From FEN-1297 sp963843605 (GTDB lineage Bacteria; Bacteroidota; Ignavibacteria; Ignavibacteriales; Ignavibacteriaceae): a DNA stretch of 64,000 bases. The notes under the pieces were generated by a model. The model ran no database searches, was not told the origin of the DNA, and worked only from the letters and a program-made list of their open reading frames with translations. Made by a program: the position numbers and the translations under genes. The DNA is taken from NCBI GenBank assembly GCA_963843605.1, contig CAWJLA010000001.1, forward strand, positions 1,116,001-1,180,000, written 5' to 3'. Shown piece after piece: positions 63,153-64,000 of the stretch (position 1 is the stretch's first letter; the number at the start of each line of letters is the position of its first letter).

Positions 63153-63773
63153 TTATAAATTTTCAATTTCAAGGCTTTTCCATAAATACCAGCTTGCAAT
63201 TGAATTATATGGTTCCCAATTGAACTGCCTGGAGAGACGAATCAACCTTTTTTCGTCGGGTACTTTCCTCAGTCCGTAAAGTTTTTTTGCGGCTTTCCTC
63301 AAAGCAAAATCCCCAACCGGCAGTACATTCGGTCTGCCAAGAGTGAACACCAGCAGCATATGAACTGTCCACACTCCGATACCCTTTACAAAGGTAAGCA
63401 TTTCTATAATTTCCTCATCGCTTTTATTGCTAATCCCCTTTAAGCTTATTTCTTTATTTATTATCTTAAGCGAAAAATCTTTTACATATTTGATTTTGGC
63501 CCAAGATAATCCCAATTCTCTTAAATTATCGTCTTCGGCAGCAACGATTGCTTCCGGGACAGGTTTATTGTCAAAATATTCCAGAAATCTGGCGTATATT
63601 ATTTGAGCAACATTCGGAGATAACTGTTGACCGACAATTGCTCTTAAAACGGCATTAAAATAGTTTTTCTTGGGATGCATCTTGCAAGGTTCTGAAATAT
63701 CGATTACCTTAGCAAGGTACTTATCATTACTATAAATATGCCTTATCCCGTTTTCTATTTCGGAAGAATTCAT
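63153..63773 (-). CDS. AlkA/HhH-GPD DNA glycosylase
   Basis: DNA-3-methyladenine glycosylase II-like repair enzyme. The helix-hairpin-helix MLTFVKGIGVWTVHMLLVFTLG and following catalytic aspartate in VLPVGDFALRKAAKKLYGL are diagnostic; LRAIVGQQLSPNVAQIIYARF supplies the minor-groove region. 206 residues is a compact single-domain form without the N-terminal methyltransferase part. Excises alkylated bases. Likely constitutive. Confidence 0.92.
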   Translation of the reverse strand: MNSSEIENGIRHIYSNDKYLAKVIDISEPCKMHPKKNYFNAVLRAIVGQQLSPNVAQIIYARFLEYFDNKPVPEAIVAAEDDNLRELGLSWAKIKYVKDFSLKIINKEISLKGISNKSDEEIIEMLTFVKGIGVWTVHMLLVFTLGRPNVLPVGDFALRKAAKKLYGLRKVPDEKRLIRLSRQFNWEPYNSIASWYLWKSLEIENL

Positions 63774-63821
63774 TATTATTAAGAAGTTGATTAAATATTA
63801 TAACAAATATAATTTAAAAAA

Positions 63822-64000
63822 ATGTCTCAATACAAAAGCTTAACTTCTATCAATCAAAACAGACTCTTTGCCGGCATCAATCCCGAGAGTCTTAAGATTA
63901 ATTTAAAACAAGGTAATTTCCTTGAGTTTCAAGAAGGTGATATAATATATCAGAACGGCGATAAAGACGACAGCATATATTTAGTCATCGACGGAGAGAT
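63822..64000 (+). CDS. Cyclic-nucleotide-binding domain protein, partial
   Basis: The start of a gene cut by the window end: MSQYKSLTSINQNRLFAGIN, then a cNMP-binding domain opening (FLEFQEGDIIYQNGDKDDSIYLVIDGE), whose EGD/G...D pattern and the final ID-GE match the first half of a cyclic-nucleotide or CRP-like fold. What follows (transcription factor, channel or cyclase) is not in the window. Divergent from the DNA glycosylase, 48 bases apart. Confidence 0.7.
   Translation, partial: MSQYKSLTSINQNRLFAGINPESLKINLKQGNFLEFQEGDIIYQNGDKDDSIYLVIDGE

Overview
The window reads as chromosomal DNA from an AT-rich, Gram-negative member of the Bacteroidota/Chlorobiota/Ignavibacteriota superphylum, most likely an ignavibacterium-like organism. 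This is an inference. It rests on TonB-dependent receptors with carboxypeptidase-like regulatory domains, a LytS/LytTR two-component pair, a bacillithiol synthase BshA, separate glutamate formimidoyltransferase and cyclodeaminase genes, many lipoproteins, a DUF5107-TPR protein, and several TTG starts. No 16S rRNA is present to confirm it.

Layout. 0.5-8 kb: an exported metallo-beta-lactamase-fold hydrolase, a complete RND efflux operon (outer-membrane factor, lipoprotein adaptor, pump, all on the minus strand, closed by a terminator) and a STAS-like protein. 8-12.5 kb: a LytS-type kinase/LytTR regulator pair convergent with a TonB-dependent receptor. 12.5-16.5 kb: a decayed accessory patch with a small exported RAPP-type protein whose start looks frameshifted, a GspF-like remnant, a secreted lipoprotein, a tiny two-helix protein, a frameshift-ridden gene remnant, a PIN toxin with a small basic partner and a TPR remnant. 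16.6-20.2 kb: an IorAB/CoxLS-type molybdenum hydroxylase pair with a Tat signal, a 161-bp inverted-repeat element and a lipoprotein MsrB. 20.4-29.4 kb: a carbohydrate locus (Gfo/Idh/MocA oxidoreductase, AraC regulator, divergent sugar:H+ symporter, DUF5107-TPR protein, exported GH2 glycosidase split by a frameshift). 29.8-33.5 kb: a GNAT-nitrilase fusion, then a second decayed patch (IS3-type transposase remnant, lipoprotein, tRNA-Arg, alpha-amylase remnant). 33.6-39.5 kb: RmlD-like reductase and PfkB kinase, then bshA with a DNPH1-like hydrolase, an unknown gene, an RsmB/RsmF-type methyltransferase and an ArsC-like protein. 39.6-43.7 kb: a compact unit of membrane protein, small winged-helix regulator, TPR protein and TonB receptor, with the same 22-bp operator-like sequence before two of the genes. 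43.9-48.5 kb: a 1532-residue acyl-CoA-synthetase-like/unknown/GNAT fusion. 48.7-64 kb: glnA with an Lrp-type regulator, a glycosyltransferase, DUF427, YjjX, NRDE, FtcD/FchA, GH13, ilvD, DUF4440, a TPR protein, an ECF sigma/zinc anti-sigma pair, an AlkA-type glycosylase and a truncated cyclic-nucleotide-binding gene.

I see no CRISPR array, prophage or intact insertion sequence. The observations that most merit follow-up are the operator shared by two promoters around the small regulator, the giant ligase-acetyltransferase fusion, the palindrome family at 19.4 and 22.4 kb, and three independent one-base excesses in short A/T runs, each of which breaks an otherwise intact reading frame. No clearly new defence or biosynthetic system could be demonstrated from the sequence alone.
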